Assembly (NCBI RefSeq): GCF_013624435.2
Contig: NZ_CP061768.1
Span: forward strand, 2,880,001 to 2,944,000
Source: Nocardioides campestrisoli
GTDB taxonomy: Bacteria > Actinomycetota > Actinomycetes > Propionibacteriales > Nocardioidaceae
DNA: 64,000 nucleotides
Direction: 5' to 3'
Shown: positions 63,838 through 64,000 of the stretch, piece after piece
Layout of the letters: each line of letters begins with the position of its first letter
Numbering within the stretch: the first letter of the stretch is position 1
The notes under the pieces: generated by a model
Seen by the model: only the letters and a program-made list of their open reading frames with translations
What the model was told of the DNA's origin: nothing
The model's database searches: none
Translations under genes and position numbers: made by a program

Positions 63838-64000
63838 CGGTGACCTCCCGCGAGGCTGACGGGCACGACGGGGAGGGGCAGCACGGCTGCGCGCAGGAGT
63901 TCGACCACGAGCCGCAGAGTACCCAGGTCGGGCCTCTGCCACCGCCGATCGGGGCCCGGACGCCCCCCGTGTCCGGGTGTGGCCGGTGTCCAGGGGTGGT

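Overview
The window is very GC-rich, with GTG starts, tight GTGA/ATGA gene overlaps, and WhiB, AdnAB, MtrAB-LpqB, mycoredoxin and TatB genes. These mark it as chromosomal DNA of an actinobacterium. The gene set looks most like Nocardioidaceae (a Nocardioides-like organism); that placement is inference. I see no transposase, integrase, prophage or CRISPR array. The gene order closely follows two blocks of the Mycobacterium tuberculosis chromosome as I remember it (about Rv3193c-Rv3213c and Rv3235-Rv3248c), so most of the window is core genome.

Layout. (1) 0-11.8 kb: an initiator tRNA-Met; an operon of a UPF0182 membrane protein, a PPA1309-family protein and a PDZ/Lon-like protease; moaE; a zincin-type protein; a Nudix hydrolase; a DUF45 metallopeptidase; a PHP phosphoesterase; an enoyl-CoA hydratase; a zinc-ribbon microprotein; and a stand-alone ThiF/TOMM-like protein. 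A candidate small RNA with its own promoter lies at about 9501-9585. (2) 11.8-22.9 kb: stress and genome-maintenance island with whiB7 (preceded by an upstream ORF and an intrinsic attenuator), uvrD2, mrx1, nudC, adnB and adnA. (3) 22.9-31.6 kb: plsC-like, moeZ, tetR, DUF3107, ferritin-like, rhlE-like helicase, parA-like, SDR, MaoC and DUF5302 genes.

(4) 31.6-45.0 kb is the accessory-looking part: two sulfotransferases, an acyl-CoA dehydrogenase, two endonuclease/exonuclease/phosphatase (EEP) proteins, a membrane O-acyltransferase with SGNH domain, a glycosyltransferase, a LicD-like/methyltransferase fusion, a small coiled-coil protein, a secreted phospholipase-D-like protein and a lipoprotein. 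Together they look like a surface-glycan decoration locus of unknown product. (5) 45.0-50.3 kb: MgtE-N/CBS protein, DUF1003, Mrp, TatB, a hypothetical protein, a LysM protein and an Rv3235-family protein. (6) 50.3-64 kb: secA, a YcaQ-like protein, a LuxR-type response regulator, hpf, comF, lpqB-mtrB-mtrA, sahH and DUF808, all on the minus strand.

Regulatory DNA is informative. At least eleven genes have a -10-like hexamer 6-8 bases before the start codon, which suggests leaderless mRNAs. Most convergent gene pairs share a hairpin that contains one or both stop codons. The strongest unusual signals are the whiB7 leader (upstream ORF plus terminator), the structured RNA candidate near 9.5 kb, an inverted repeat that could hide the sahH ribosome binding site, and a perfect 18-bp palindrome before mrx1.
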